Assembly (NCBI GenBank): GCA_964530075.1
Contig: CAZGXU010000042.1
Location: 1 to 19,171, forward strand
Direction: 5' to 3'
DNA from: JANQEA01 sp964530075
GTDB taxonomy: Bacteria > Bipolaricaulota > Bipolaricaulia > UBA7950 > UBA9294
Length of the DNA stretch: 19,171 nucleotides
The notes under the pieces are model-generated. The model made no database searches. It saw only the letters and a program-made list of their open reading frames with translations, and was not told where the DNA came from. Every line of letters starts with the position of its first letter. The first letter of the stretch is position 1. Shown piece by piece: positions 1 through 8,013 of the stretch. The position numbers and the translations under genes are program-made.

Positions 1-2
1 GA

Positions 3-179
3 AACGAGGGGACGAGCTACCGGATCACCTCAAGACGGAGGCGCAACGTCTGGAGAGGGCTACGGCAGTTTCTCCTACGAGGGTTGTACAAGACATCGGC
101 CTTGTGGCAACTGGATTGCGCCGCGCACAACCTCCTGAAGCTGTATCGCGCCAGGGCACCGGTCCCAGCCGCAGGCTGA
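3..179 (+). CDS. Transposase C-terminal fragment (IS1182/IS5-like DDE), cut by window edge
   Basis: The reading frame is open from the left edge and ends at TGA 177-179, giving 58 visible residues with no start in the window. The tail reads FLLRGLYKTSALWQLDCAAH followed by NLLKLYRAR. A basic stretch, then W-x-L-x-C-x-A-H-N-L-x-K-L close to the stop, is the usual ending of DDE transposases of the IS1182/IS5 type, where it follows the catalytic glutamate region. The DDE residues themselves would lie outside the window. Codon use is looser than in the housekeeping genes to the right, which fits a mobile gene. I found no terminal inverted repeat downstream, so the end of the element is not placed. 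The family assignment rests on a short tail and is moderate; whether the full gene is intact cannot be seen. Confidence 0.55.
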   Translation, partial: NEGTSYRITSRRRRNVWRGLRQFLLRGLYKTSALWQLDCAAHNLLKLYRARAPVPAAG

Positions 180-552
180 CGGGCAAGGGGACGAGACGGC
201 TTCCTCCCGGGAGCAGGCGGCTTTCCTCGGTGCAATCCCTCTCCGGCAGGATTCCCCTTACGGAACCTGTCTTCGGGATCCACAGCGACTCTGGCCCAGC
301 AGGCGATCACTTCCCACACGGGCTGCTAGCGATGGAGCCAGGGTTCAGGTCGCCGAAGCCCCTGCCGGAATGCGGTTTGTGGCGCCGGATTCTACGCGAG
401 GCGCGGCCGGAGATTCCCTAGACCGGCGTTCTGTGCGGCGAGCATCAGATGTGAGCGCCTTCCCTTTTGATCGCGATTGGGGTACCGTGGGCTAAGCGGA
501 CTCTGTCTACGGCAGCCGCTGCCTAACGGATCGGGCCGCAAAAGGAGATCGG
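180..552. other. Gene-poor stretch right of the transposase tail
   Basis: About 370 bases without a convincing gene. Open frames exist on both strands but resemble no family I recognise and have no good ribosome binding sites. The base composition is less GC-biased than the genes to the right. It may hold the non-coding end of the insertion element and the promoter of the next gene. A small palindrome, GGCAG-CCG-CTGCC, lies at about 511-523. AAAGGAG at 541-547 is the ribosome binding site for the gene starting at 553. No tRNA, CRISPR or clear terminator was found. Confidence 0.5.
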
Positions 553-798
553 ATGGCATATGGAGAGCGCAAGATGGTCGACGTGCGGCACCTTGGCTTA
601 AAGTGCGCCGACTGCGGAAAAGAGATCGATGAGCTTCCGTTTGAGCCGTCGTCTGACCGTCCTGTGTATTGCGAGGACTGCATCCGCAAGCGCCGCCCAC
701 CGCGAAGCGGCGGTGGCGGTGGCGGTCGCGGAGGCAGACGGGGTGGTGGCCGAGGCGGCAACTCCCGCGGAGGCAAGAACAGCGACTGGCGATATTAG
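553..798 (+). CDS. Small CxxC-x18-CxxC zinc-binding protein with RGG-like Gly/Arg tail
   Basis: This 81-residue protein has two parts. Residues 1-48 carry CADC (18-21) and CEDC (40-43), two Cys pairs that would hold one zinc ion, separated by the segment KEIDELPFEPSSDRPVYC. That pattern is typical of a family of tiny zinc-ribbon proteins of unknown function found in archaea and many uncultured bacteria. Residues 51-78 are almost only Gly and Arg, with GGRGG and RRGGGRGG runs, like RGG boxes of RNA-binding proteins. The start is supported by AAAGGAG at 541-547, five bases before ATG; an alternative ATG lies seven codons in. It stands alone, convergent with the DUF2877 gene. Nucleic-acid binding is inferred from the zinc knuckle plus RGG tail and is not demonstrated. 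Confidence 0.8.
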   Translation: MAYGERKMVDVRHLGLKCADCGKEIDELPFEPSSDRPVYCEDCIRKRRPPRSGGGGGGRGGRRGGGRGGNSRGGKNSDWRY

Positions 799-920
799 AC
801 TGAAGACGGATCGACACGATTTCGATGGGCGGGCCGGCTCTCGCCGACCGGGATCATCGCGACGTACCGGCTGGAGCAAAACCTGAGGACGCTCCCCCGC
901 AGGAAGCCCCGCATCGAAGA

Positions 921-1721
921 CTAGCCCAGCGCGACGGACAGCCCGTGCAGCATCATCCACCCTGAGTTTGCGCCGAGTGCGACGAGCCGTTCCGCGAGTC
1001 CCCGGATCTCCGCTTCGTCCACGTCCTCACGACCGAGCGCTGCCACAAGATCGCACAGAGGCTCGGGAAACGCGCCATCGAGTGCGGCAGCGATCATCTG
1101 GGCTGACGCCAGGCTCGTATTCGACCTGACGCTGGCAGCGCGAGGCAGCCGCAGATTTTCTCCCTTGTCGAGCGCCGTGAACCCGGCGGCAAGGCCGACG
1201 AGCGCATCGTCGCCGGCGGGTGTGGAGCCTGTGCCCAGGCCGACGAGGTCGAGAGGCGCTTTCGAATCGCCGGCTTCCTTCCATCGCTTGAGGATCGCAT
1301 CGATCTGAGGCCGAAAGGGGTTCGGATCCCGTTTCACACGATCCTGTTCGAGGAATCGATCCAACGACGACAGTCGCGAGAGCGCTCGCTTTGCTTTCTC
1401 GTTGGTGTACGGGATGATCTGCAGCGCGTAGCGTGTGGCCCGTTGCCAGTGGATGGTGGTAGGTCGCAGGCTGATTCGTGACGATTCAGCAGAGACGGCG
1501 GAACCCAGTTGGATCTCGTCGGCGATGTTGGGGACCTCGAGTGCCCAGGGATGGAGAGGTACGTCCTGGGACTGAATCGACACGAACCCAGGTTGGGTCT
1601 CTTCGTCGAACAGGACGTTGAAGCCGTGCCGAAACGTGGAAGCCACGCTCCCGGTGCGCGGCTTCGCCGTCAGATACCGATGGGCATACCCACCGATACG
1701 CGTCGCTGTGGCGGAAGTCAT
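921..1721 (-). CDS. DUF2877 protein (YlbF/AllH-like), putative carbamoyltransferase component
   Basis: The protein has 266 residues. The family signature is GLGTGSTPAGDDALVG at residues 161-176, matching the GLG-G-TPSGDD loop of DUF2877 proteins, followed by a TSLASAQMI segment and a C-terminal helical region. In E. coli the homologue YlbF, with FdrA and YlbE, is reported to make up oxamate carbamoyltransferase; all three families occur in this operon, so a role in carbamoyl transfer is inferred. It is the last gene, 24 bases after the cyclase stop, with only a weak ribosome binding site (AAAGGC directly before ATG), so coupling to the cyclase is possible. Third codon positions are clearly less GC-rich than in the upstream genes, suggesting a separate history or relaxed expression. 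Family assignment is firm; the reaction is inferred. Confidence 0.85.
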   Translation of the reverse strand: MTSATATRIGGYAHRYLTAKPRTGSVASTFRHGFNVLFDEETQPGFVSIQSQDVPLHPWALEVPNIADEIQLGSAVSAESSRISLRPTTIHWQRATRYALQIIPYTNEKAKRALSRLSSLDRFLEQDRVKRDPNPFRPQIDAILKRWKEAGDSKAPLDLVGLGTGSTPAGDDALVGLAAGFTALDKGENLRLPRAASVRSNTSLASAQMIAAALDGAFPEPLCDLVAALGREDVDEAEIRGLAERLVALGANSGWMMLHGLSVALG

Positions 1722-1745
1722 GCCTTTGCCGAAGTGGGACGCCCC

Positions 1746-2615
1746 CTAGGTACGCCCCACTTCATGAAGATGCGGGTTCTTTGCGCCGGCGATGTCACCG
1801 AACTTGGTCAGGATGCACTCGGACTTGACCTGCATCAGCTCGTCGTACCGCTCGTCGTCGACGATCGCGACGATCCGGCAGATCGAACTCTCGCCGTCGA
1901 CGAACCGCCATGGGAAGCAGCCGATCACCACCCGCTGATCGAGCAGCAGGTCGATGTCGCCGCCGAGGCACTCGGCGTGGATGATCCCGTGGTTGAACAG
2001 CTCGATGTGCATCAGCTGGTACTTCGATGGATCGAACCGCTCGGCGAGCGACGTCCCGTACTTCGCCTGGAAATGGGCCTCGGCCTCCTCCGCCTGGCGT
2101 GGCATCCAGTCGCGGATGATCGTGTTCATCGGGTGGTCGGCGCTCCCGCAGTCGACGCCGATCCAGCGGATCTTCTTCTCGCGGCACCAGACGGCGAAGT
2201 CGCGATCCGGCCCTGGGTGCTTGACCATGTACCGGACCTCGTCGGCGGTCGGCTGATCCCACCCGTAGTGGTGGTAGCCGGTGTGGATGATCAGGATGTC
2301 GCCTTCCTTCACCTCGACGCGCTCCTCGATCATCTCCGGGGTGTAGATGTCGTAGTCGCCGACGGCCTCGGACAGATCGACGACGACCCCGTCATGGACG
2401 AGGAAGTCGAAGTCGAGCTGTGCGATGTCCTTGCCCGGCGTGTAGAAGTGGATCTCCCCGTCGAGGTGCGTCCCGACGTGGTTGGAGTGGGTCAGCAGCT
2501 GGCCGTTCGCGCCGTTCGGCGCCAGGCGCTTGAAGTACTTCACCTGCAGCGGCTCGTAGGTCGGCCACGGCGGCGTGGCGATCGACAACGGAATCGTCAG
2601 GTCGATGAACTTCAT
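1746..2615 (-). CDS. Cyclase-family metal-dependent hydrolase (kynurenine formamidase/isatin hydrolase fold)
   Basis: The protein has 289 residues, somewhat longer than typical KynB (about 210). The metal motif is HVGTHLDGEIHF at residues 46-57, giving H46, H50, D52 and H56, the H-x3-H-x-D-x3-H arrangement that binds Mn or Zn in kynurenine formamidase and isatin hydrolase. These enzymes hydrolyse amide or lactam bonds, including in N-heterocycles. Other family landmarks are LTIPLS at the N-terminus and HTGYHHYGW at 111-119. The start is well set: AAGGAGG at 2629-2623 lies 7 bases before ATG. It is separated from the DUF1116 gene by 87 bases containing a degenerate repeat, the largest gap in the operon. 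Placed after a molybdenum hydroxylase and before DUF2877, it probably opens a ring or cleaves an amide in the same pathway. The substrate is unknown. Confidence 0.88.
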   Translation of the reverse strand: MKFIDLTIPLSIATPPWPTYEPLQVKYFKRLAPNGANGQLLTHSNHVGTHLDGEIHFYTPGKDIAQLDFDFLVHDGVVVDLSEAVGDYDIYTPEMIEERVEVKEGDILIIHTGYHHYGWDQPTADEVRYMVKHPGPDRDFAVWCREKKIRWIGVDCGSADHPMNTIIRDWMPRQAEEAEAHFQAKYGTSLAERFDPSKYQLMHIELFNHGIIHAECLGGDIDLLLDQRVVIGCFPWRFVDGESSICRIVAIVDDERYDELMQVKSECILTKFGDIAGAKNPHLHEVGRT

Positions 2616-2634
2616 GAAGCTACCTCCTTCGTGG

Positions 2635-2672
2635 GTCCGTAGTCCATGGTTCGCAGTTCGTAGTCCGTGGTC
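2635..2672. repeat. Degenerate 21-base tandem repeat between operon genes
   Basis: Two 17-base units, 2635-2651 (GTCCGTAGTCCATGGTT) and 2656-2672 (GTTCGTAGTCCGTGGTC), agree at 14 of 17 positions and start 21 bases apart. A poorer third copy may follow around 2679-2695. They fill most of the gap between the DUF1116 stop and the cyclase ribosome binding site, while most other junctions in this operon overlap. Confidence 0.55.
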
Positions 2673-2702
2673 GCCGGACGTTGTTCGTGGGGCTCGTCCC
2701 GT

Positions 2703-4154
2703 TCATCGCGTCCCTCGGGTTCCCAGCGTCTCGGCCAGGGCTCTGGCGGCGTCCGCGAAGACGGAGAACGGCGGCGTGACCAACCCGGCGCCGACCATTC
2801 CGATTCCCGGCTCCTTGTGCGCGATCCCGGTGTTGATCGCCGGGACGATCCCGGTCTGTACGACGCGCAGCGCGTCGATCCCAGTCGGCGTGCCGCGGAA
2901 GCCGAGCGCCGGGACTTGGTAAACGCGGCTCTCGGCGAGCGCGATCCGGCGCATCTGCCGGGTCGTCTCGAGTGCCCCTTCCGGCGAGCCGCCGACGAAC
3001 TGGACGATCGCCGGCGCGGCGGCCATCGCGAACCCCCCGTATCCGGCCGCCTCGGTGATCGCCGAGTCGCCGATGTCCGGCGCGGCGTCCTTCGGGCTGA
3101 AGCCCGGCAGGTAGAGCCCGTCGACGATCGGGGCCGGGCCGGTGAACCAGCGATCGCCGGTCCCCGAGACGCGGATCCCGAACTCGGTCCCGTTCCGCGC
3201 CATCGCCGTCACAAGCGAGCTGCCCGCGATGCCGGCCGCGGCGTCGAGGGCGCACTTCCCGGCCGGCATCGTCAGGTTGAGGAAGAAGTGGTCGTTCCCG
3301 TTCAGGAACTCGAGGACGCGCGCGACTGCGTCCCGGTCGGCGTCGAGACGGACGAGGAACGGCGCCAGCTCGCGGATCAACAGCGACGTCCCGGCGCGGT
3401 TCCGGTTGTGCCCCTCGTCGCCCATCTGGAGCGCCTGGGCGATCAGCGAGCGGAGGTCGATCGGCCCGTGCGACTCGATCGTGGCGGTCAGGATCGGTGC
3501 CAGTCCGTCGGCCATCCAGTTCAGTCGATCGATCACCTCGTCGGCGTACGCCCCGTACCGAAGGACCTTCCCGAGCCCCTCATTCAGCGTGCAATACGCG
3601 CGGTTCCCGAACGCAGCGTTCTCGACGATCCAAACCGGCATCGACGGCGTGACCACCCCGGCCATCGGCCCGACGGCGTCGTGGTGGTGGCAAGGATCGA
3701 ACGCGATCTCGCCCGAGGCGGCGAGCCGCTCGGCCTCCTCCGGTGTCGATGCGAGCCGTTCGTAGAGCAGGGCGCCGATGACGGCGCCGCGCATCGGGCC
3801 GCACATCCGCCCCCACGCGACCGGCGGTCCGGCGTGGAGGATCGTCCGGTCGGTCATGTCGGGGATCACGTCGCGCGCGATCCCGATCCCGACGACCCGC
3901 GGCTCGGCGGCGAGGAGTCGCTCGACCGCCTCGGCGTTCGCCCGCTCGATCTCCTCGATCCACCGGCCGTCGTCGGTCAGCCGATCGACGAGGTCGGCCA
4001 ACTCGACATCGCCTCCGGCGGGCGGGCTCCAGTCGAGGTCCAGGACGGGCGTTCCGTTCTCGCGCAGCGCCTCGGCGAACGACGAGAGGCCGAGGTTGAC
4101 GACGCGAAGCTCCCGCGAGAACAGGTCCTCGATCGGCGTCCGGCCGCCGCTCAT
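2703..4154 (-). CDS. DUF1116 protein (YlbE/AllG-like), putative carbamoyltransferase component
   Basis: The protein has 483 residues from ATG 4154-4152. The frame is open further upstream, but that part is Arg/Gly-rich shadow sequence inside fdrA; the chosen start overlaps the fdrA stop as ATGA, and the protein then begins with RTPIEDLFSRELRVVNLGL, typical of the family. Landmarks are FDPCHHHDAVGPMAGVVTP near 152-170, QMGDEGHNRNRAGTSLL near 243-259, and INTGIAHKEPGIGMVGAG near the C-terminus, the hallmarks of DUF1116. The E. coli homologue YlbE is reported to act with FdrA and YlbF as oxamate carbamoyltransferase. The conserved His/Asp/Asn clusters could form the active site; that is inference. 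Length is normal and no break is seen. Confidence 0.9.
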   Translation of the reverse strand: MSGGRTPIEDLFSRELRVVNLGLSSFAEALRENGTPVLDLDWSPPAGGDVELADLVDRLTDDGRWIEEIERANAEAVERLLAAEPRVVGIGIARDVIPDMTDRTILHAGPPVAWGRMCGPMRGAVIGALLYERLASTPEEAERLAASGEIAFDPCHHHDAVGPMAGVVTPSMPVWIVENAAFGNRAYCTLNEGLGKVLRYGAYADEVIDRLNWMADGLAPILTATIESHGPIDLRSLIAQALQMGDEGHNRNRAGTSLLIRELAPFLVRLDADRDAVARVLEFLNGNDHFFLNLTMPAGKCALDAAAGIAGSSLVTAMARNGTEFGIRVSGTGDRWFTGPAPIVDGLYLPGFSPKDAAPDIGDSAITEAAGYGGFAMAAAPAIVQFVGGSPEGALETTRQMRRIALAESRVYQVPALGFRGTPTGIDALRVVQTGIVPAINTGIAHKEPGIGMVGAGLVTPPFSVFADAARALAETLGTRGTR

Positions 4155-5671
4155 CCGCCGCCTCCCTTCATCGCCTCGACGACCCACCGGGCGGCCGCGG
4201 CGTTGCTCGGCGCGACGAGGACGCCGGCCTCGGTCAGCGTCGCGACCTGCCGGCTCCGGTTCTGCGGGTCCTCGTCGGTTCCGGTGACCGAAGCCACGAT
4301 CAGCAGATCGCGCCCGTCCTGCCGGGCGACTTCCATCGCGCGCTTCGCCGCGTCGGCGAGGCTCCCGGCCGGATCCGGGTGGGCCCCGTAGCCAAGGACG
4401 CAGTCGACGAGGACGACCCCGACGGAAGGGTTCTTTGCAGAGCAAAGGACTTCGCCATCCCGGAGGGACGGCGCAATCATCGGGTGGGGTACCCCGACGG
4501 TGAACGCGTCGTCGCCGAGGTCCCAGATGGTGTGGCCCATCTCCGCTGCGCCGGGTTCGATCTTCAGCGCCGGGTCCGCCGCCACGTTCGAGCGGACCTC
4601 GAGCCCGGCGCGTCGAAGGACGCACCATGCCTCCTGAGCGAGCGTCCCGCCGCAGAAGAGACCGCGCACACGGCCCGCGATCGGGCCATGCACGGGAGGA
4701 GTTTCGACGAGGGCCGAGACGCTCAGCCCGGCTGCAGTGCAGGCGAGTTCGGCCGCCTCCGCAAGCGTCTCCGCGAATTCGATGCGGCCGTCGGCCTCCC
4801 CGGCCCCTCCCCCTACGAAATGAACGACACCCGGCTTCCCGGTCGAGCGGAGCGTCTCGATCGCGCGCTCGGCAACGGCCGGCGCGGGCGCCTTCGAGAC
4901 GACGACGACGACCTTCGTCTCGGGATCGCCCGCGAGCGCCTCGATCCCGAAACGCACCATCCGGCCGTCGACGGCGGCGGACAGGTCGCGACCTCCGGTC
5001 CCGATCGCCTGGGAGATTCCGCCGCCGAGCCGATGGACGAGCGAGGAGATCTCCTGAATGCCGGTGCCGGAGGCCCCCACGATCCCGATCGGGCCGCGCC
5101 GGACGACGTTGGTGAAACCGAGCGGCGCCCCGTTGAGGATGGCGGTCCCGCAGTCGGGTCCCATCATCAGCAGGCCGCGCTCGATCGCCTCGTCCTTCAG
5201 AGCGGTCTCGTCCTCGAGGGGGACGTTGTCCGAGAAGAGCATCACGTGAAGACCTCGGCGGAGCGCTCCACGCGCCTCGCGAGCGGCGTACGTCCAGGGG
5301 ACGGAGATCAGCGCGAGGTCGAGGCCCGGATCGAGCTCGAACGCCTCGAAGATCGTCGCCGGTCGCGGCGCAGCGGTTGGGCCGCCCATGTCGAGCCTCG
5401 CCCCGGCCAGGAGGAGCCGAAGGCGGTCGTGCGCCCCGTCGATCGCTTCTTCCGATTCCCCGTCCATGGCGATGATGACGTCATTTGGAAGGATCGGTGG
5501 AGCCGATTCATCCATCGCGAATCCGACGGCCTTCAGGCTGTCGAGATTCGCGCGCGTCCCCATCGCGACGATCGCCTGATTTACCTCGGGGAGTCGCTCG
5601 AGCTCGTGGCTGATCCGCATCAGGAAAACCGAATCGAAGTAGCGATTCCGCTCGATCAGGATCCGCTTCAT
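4151..5671 (-). CDS. fdrA: FdrA-like acyl-CoA-synthetase-fold protein (AllF), carbamoyltransferase component
   Basis: The protein has 506 residues and normal FdrA length. The fold is that of the alpha subunit of succinyl-CoA synthetase and ADP-forming acyl-CoA synthetases: an N-terminal domain of about 100 residues (RNRYFDSVFLMRISHEL), GPDCGTAI at 171-178, a glycine loop GIVGASGTGIQE at 196-207, and GTGGRDLS near 224-231. The C-terminal half has FCGGTLAQEA and VTGTDEDPQ, found in FdrA. E. coli FdrA is reported to be part of oxamate carbamoyltransferase, which makes carbamoyl phosphate; a carbamate kinase would be expected but none is in this window. The ATG overlaps the stop of the molybdenum subunit (ATGA), and its own stop overlaps the DUF1116 start the same way, so these proteins are likely made in fixed ratio. 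Family is firm; function is by homology. Confidence 0.92.
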   Translation of the reverse strand: MKRILIERNRYFDSVFLMRISHELERLPEVNQAIVAMGTRANLDSLKAVGFAMDESAPPILPNDVIIAMDGESEEAIDGAHDRLRLLLAGARLDMGGPTAAPRPATIFEAFELDPGLDLALISVPWTYAAREARGALRRGLHVMLFSDNVPLEDETALKDEAIERGLLMMGPDCGTAILNGAPLGFTNVVRRGPIGIVGASGTGIQEISSLVHRLGGGISQAIGTGGRDLSAAVDGRMVRFGIEALAGDPETKVVVVVSKAPAPAVAERAIETLRSTGKPGVVHFVGGGAGEADGRIEFAETLAEAAELACTAAGLSVSALVETPPVHGPIAGRVRGLFCGGTLAQEAWCVLRRAGLEVRSNVAADPALKIEPGAAEMGHTIWDLGDDAFTVGVPHPMIAPSLRDGEVLCSAKNPSVGVVLVDCVLGYGAHPDPAGSLADAAKRAMEVARQDGRDLLIVASVTGTDEDPQNRSRQVATLTEAGVLVAPSNAAAARWVVEAMKGGGG

Positions 5672-8013
5672 GCGCCCTCACCCTTCTCCAGGATGCGAAG
5701 CAGGATCCGCTCGTAGCTCAGCGGTAGCGTGGTGAACTCGATCCCAAGCGCGTCGAAGAGGGCGTTCCCTACGGCACCGGGGACGGAGATCATCGGATGC
5801 TCGGCGATGCCGCGCGCCCCGTACGGCCCGCCCGGCTGCGGGTTCTCGAGCAGAATCTGCTCGGTCCTTCGCGGGATGTCCTTCGCGGTCGGGATCTTGT
5901 AGTCGACCAACGTCGGGTTGAGGAAGCGGCCGTCCTCGTCGAACTGGAAGCCCTCCCAAAGGGTCGATCCGAGTCCCTGCACGACCCCGCCGACGACTTG
6001 GCCGATGCAGAGCTTCGGGTTGAGGACCTTCCCGGCGTCGAGGGCGGTGGCGATCTTCAGGATCTCGATCTCGCCGGTCTCCGTGTCGACCTCGACCTCC
6101 ACGCCGTGCGCGCCGTACGTCCAGTACTGCGCCGGGCGCCCCTGCCCGGTCTCCGGATCGAGGTGCGTCAACCCGGTGGCGATGTAGCGGCCGTGGCCGA
6201 TCACCGGTCCGCCGATCGAGTTCCCGTTCGGGAACGAATAGCCGAGGGCGAGCCGCGAGTAGGGAATCCGCCGATCCGGCTGGCTTTCGACGAACGCGAC
6301 GCCGTCCTCGCAGGCGATCTCGTGCGGCGCGACGTCGAGCGCTTGGGCCGCGACGTCGCGAATCTGGCGAAGGCAGTCGGCCGCTGCCTCGATGACCGCG
6401 TTCCCGCCCATGTATGCGAACCGGCTCGCCACCGTCTGCCAGTCGTACGGCGAGAAGGCCGTGTCGCACTCCCACGTGACGTGGACCCGGCCGATCGGGA
6501 GCTTCAACTCCTCGGCGGCGATCTGCTTGAGGACGGTGTAGGTCCCTTGCCCGTAGTCGACGCCGGAGACGAGGACGTCGGCCGCTCCGTCCTCGTCGAG
6601 CTTGATCACGACGGCGCACGACGTGTCGGTCGGCATCGCAGGGGCCTTGTGGAGCATCGCGATTCCCTTGCCGCGGACCCTACCCGCCTCCGAAGGAGGC
6701 GCGGGGGGCATCCCCCAGTCGATCGCCCGCGCGGCGGCATCGAGGCACTCAACGGGGCTCCCGTGCCCGGCGGTGAACGGCTCGCCGGTGATCGTCGTCT
6801 CTCCCTCCCGGAGCAGGTTCATCCGACGAAACTCGACCGGGTCGATCCCGAGCTTCCGGGCCATCATGTCGACGGCCCGCTCGATCCCCCACAGGACCTC
6901 GAGGTGCCCGAACCCGCGATAAGCGGTGCCGAAGATCTTGTTCGTATAGACGACGTAGGAGTCGATCCAACAGTTCGAAATCGCGTACGGTCCGCCGCCG
7001 GAGTAGGCCGCCGCGCGGCCGACGTTGACCCCGTAGTCGGCGTACGCGCCGGCGTCCCAGATGTAGGTCGCCTTGAGGGCGACGATCCTCCCGTTGCGTT
7101 CGACGCCGATCTCGATCGTGGAGTGGAGGCCCTGCCGCGACGGGAGGGTGTTGAACTCCTCCTCGCGCGTGGCGACGACCTTGACCGGTCGCCCTCCGGC
7201 CGCCTTCGAGAGGACGTAGGCGAGCGGCTCGAGGTGGAGACCGGCCTTCCCGCCGAAGCCCCCGCCGACGTACGGGACGTGGACGCGGAGGTTCGCGTGC
7301 GGCAGGTGGAAGCAGACGCTCATCAGGTGGCGGACGGTGTACGGCGATTGGCTCGACGTCCAGATGTCAGCGCGGTCGCCCGGCAGGCCCTGGACGATCG
7401 CCGCATGGGTCTCCATCGGGACGTGCTGGACCGGCGGGTTGTAGAACTCGGCGGTCAACGTGACGTCGGCCGAGGCGAACGCCGCGTCGAAGTCGCCCTT
7501 CCGCACCTTCTGGTGATGGGCCACGTTGGAGTGCGGCCGGGGAAAGAAGACGCCCTTCATGTGCTCGTAGGTGTGCAGGTCCGGATGGACGAGCGGCGCG
7601 TTCTCCTCCAGCGCGTCGCGCGGGTCGAGGACGGGATCGATGGGCTCGTATTCGACGGCCACGAGGCGGCAGGCCTCGCGGGCGGTGTCGAGCGCCTCCG
7701 CCGCCACGGCGACGACCGGTTCGCCCTGATAGCGGACGACGCCGCGGGCGAGGATGTACTTGTCCCGCATGTACAGTCCGAGCCGGTAGGGGAGCCCGTC
7801 GCCGGTGAGGATCGCGCGTACGCCGGGGAGGGCCGCGGCGGCCGACGTGTCGATCCGGACGATCTTCGCCGAGGCATGCGGAGAGGTCACCAGGGCGGTG
7901 TGGAGCATACCGGGGACGGCGAGGTCGTGAGTGTACCGCGCCACTCCAGTCACCTTGTCGACCGCGTCGTCACGGGCGACCGGTTTGCCGACGTAGCGGA
8001 GCTCACGCGCCAT
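5668..8013 (-). CDS. Molybdopterin-binding large subunit, xanthine dehydrogenase-family hydroxylase
   Basis: The protein has 781 residues from ATG 8013-8011. An in-frame upstream extension exists but lies within the [2Fe-2S] gene and is not family-like, whereas MARELRYVGKPVARDDAVDKV is the standard opening. Motifs: GGGFGGK at 250-256 contacts the molybdopterin cytosine dinucleotide; AYRGFG at 364-369 is the substrate-pocket arginine loop of xanthine dehydrogenase and related enzymes, not the Cys loop of aerobic CO dehydrogenase; GARGIAE at 732-738 ends in the likely catalytic Glu738. These indicate hydroxylation of a carbon next to nitrogen in a heterocycle or of an aldehyde, in the cytoplasm. 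The gene overlaps the [2Fe-2S] subunit by 11 bases, with GGTGAAGG close to the ATG. The substrate cannot be read from sequence; the neighbours suggest a purine, pyrimidine or similar ring. Confidence 0.94.
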   Translation of the reverse strand: MARELRYVGKPVARDDAVDKVTGVARYTHDLAVPGMLHTALVTSPHASAKIVRIDTSAAAALPGVRAILTGDGLPYRLGLYMRDKYILARGVVRYQGEPVVAVAAEALDTAREACRLVAVEYEPIDPVLDPRDALEENAPLVHPDLHTYEHMKGVFFPRPHSNVAHHQKVRKGDFDAAFASADVTLTAEFYNPPVQHVPMETHAAIVQGLPGDRADIWTSSQSPYTVRHLMSVCFHLPHANLRVHVPYVGGGFGGKAGLHLEPLAYVLSKAAGGRPVKVVATREEEFNTLPSRQGLHSTIEIGVERNGRIVALKATYIWDAGAYADYGVNVGRAAAYSGGGPYAISNCWIDSYVVYTNKIFGTAYRGFGHLEVLWGIERAVDMMARKLGIDPVEFRRMNLLREGETTITGEPFTAGHGSPVECLDAAARAIDWGMPPAPPSEAGRVRGKGIAMLHKAPAMPTDTSCAVVIKLDEDGAADVLVSGVDYGQGTYTVLKQIAAEELKLPIGRVHVTWECDTAFSPYDWQTVASRFAYMGGNAVIEAAADCLRQIRDVAAQALDVAPHEIACEDGVAFVESQPDRRIPYSRLALGYSFPNGNSIGGPVIGHGRYIATGLTHLDPETGQGRPAQYWTYGAHGVEVEVDTETGEIEILKIATALDAGKVLNPKLCIGQVVGGVVQGLGSTLWEGFQFDEDGRFLNPTLVDYKIPTAKDIPRRTEQILLENPQPGGPYGARGIAEHPMISVPGAVGNALFDALGIEFTTLPLSYERILLRILEKGEGA

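Noticed and set aside
180..552. tRNA, CRISPR or attachment site in the left gap
   Set aside because: No cloverleaf arms, no CCA end, no spaced repeats and no direct repeat pair that would mark an insertion were visible by eye.
1509..2642. Long plus-strand frame of 377 codons
   Set aside because: Mirror of the cyclase and DUF2877 genes. Its protein is rich in Val/Asp/Arg with no recognisable domain, typical of antisense frames in GC-rich DNA.
4155..4628. N-terminal extension of the DUF1116 gene
   Set aside because: The extra 158 residues are Arg/Gly-rich and lie inside fdrA. The family-like N-terminus begins at the ATGA overlap at 4154.
5668..8013. Aerobic CO dehydrogenase (CoxL) for the large subunit
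   Set aside because: Form I CoxL has a Cys-containing loop (AYRCSFR); here the loop is AYRGFG, so CO oxidation is not supported.
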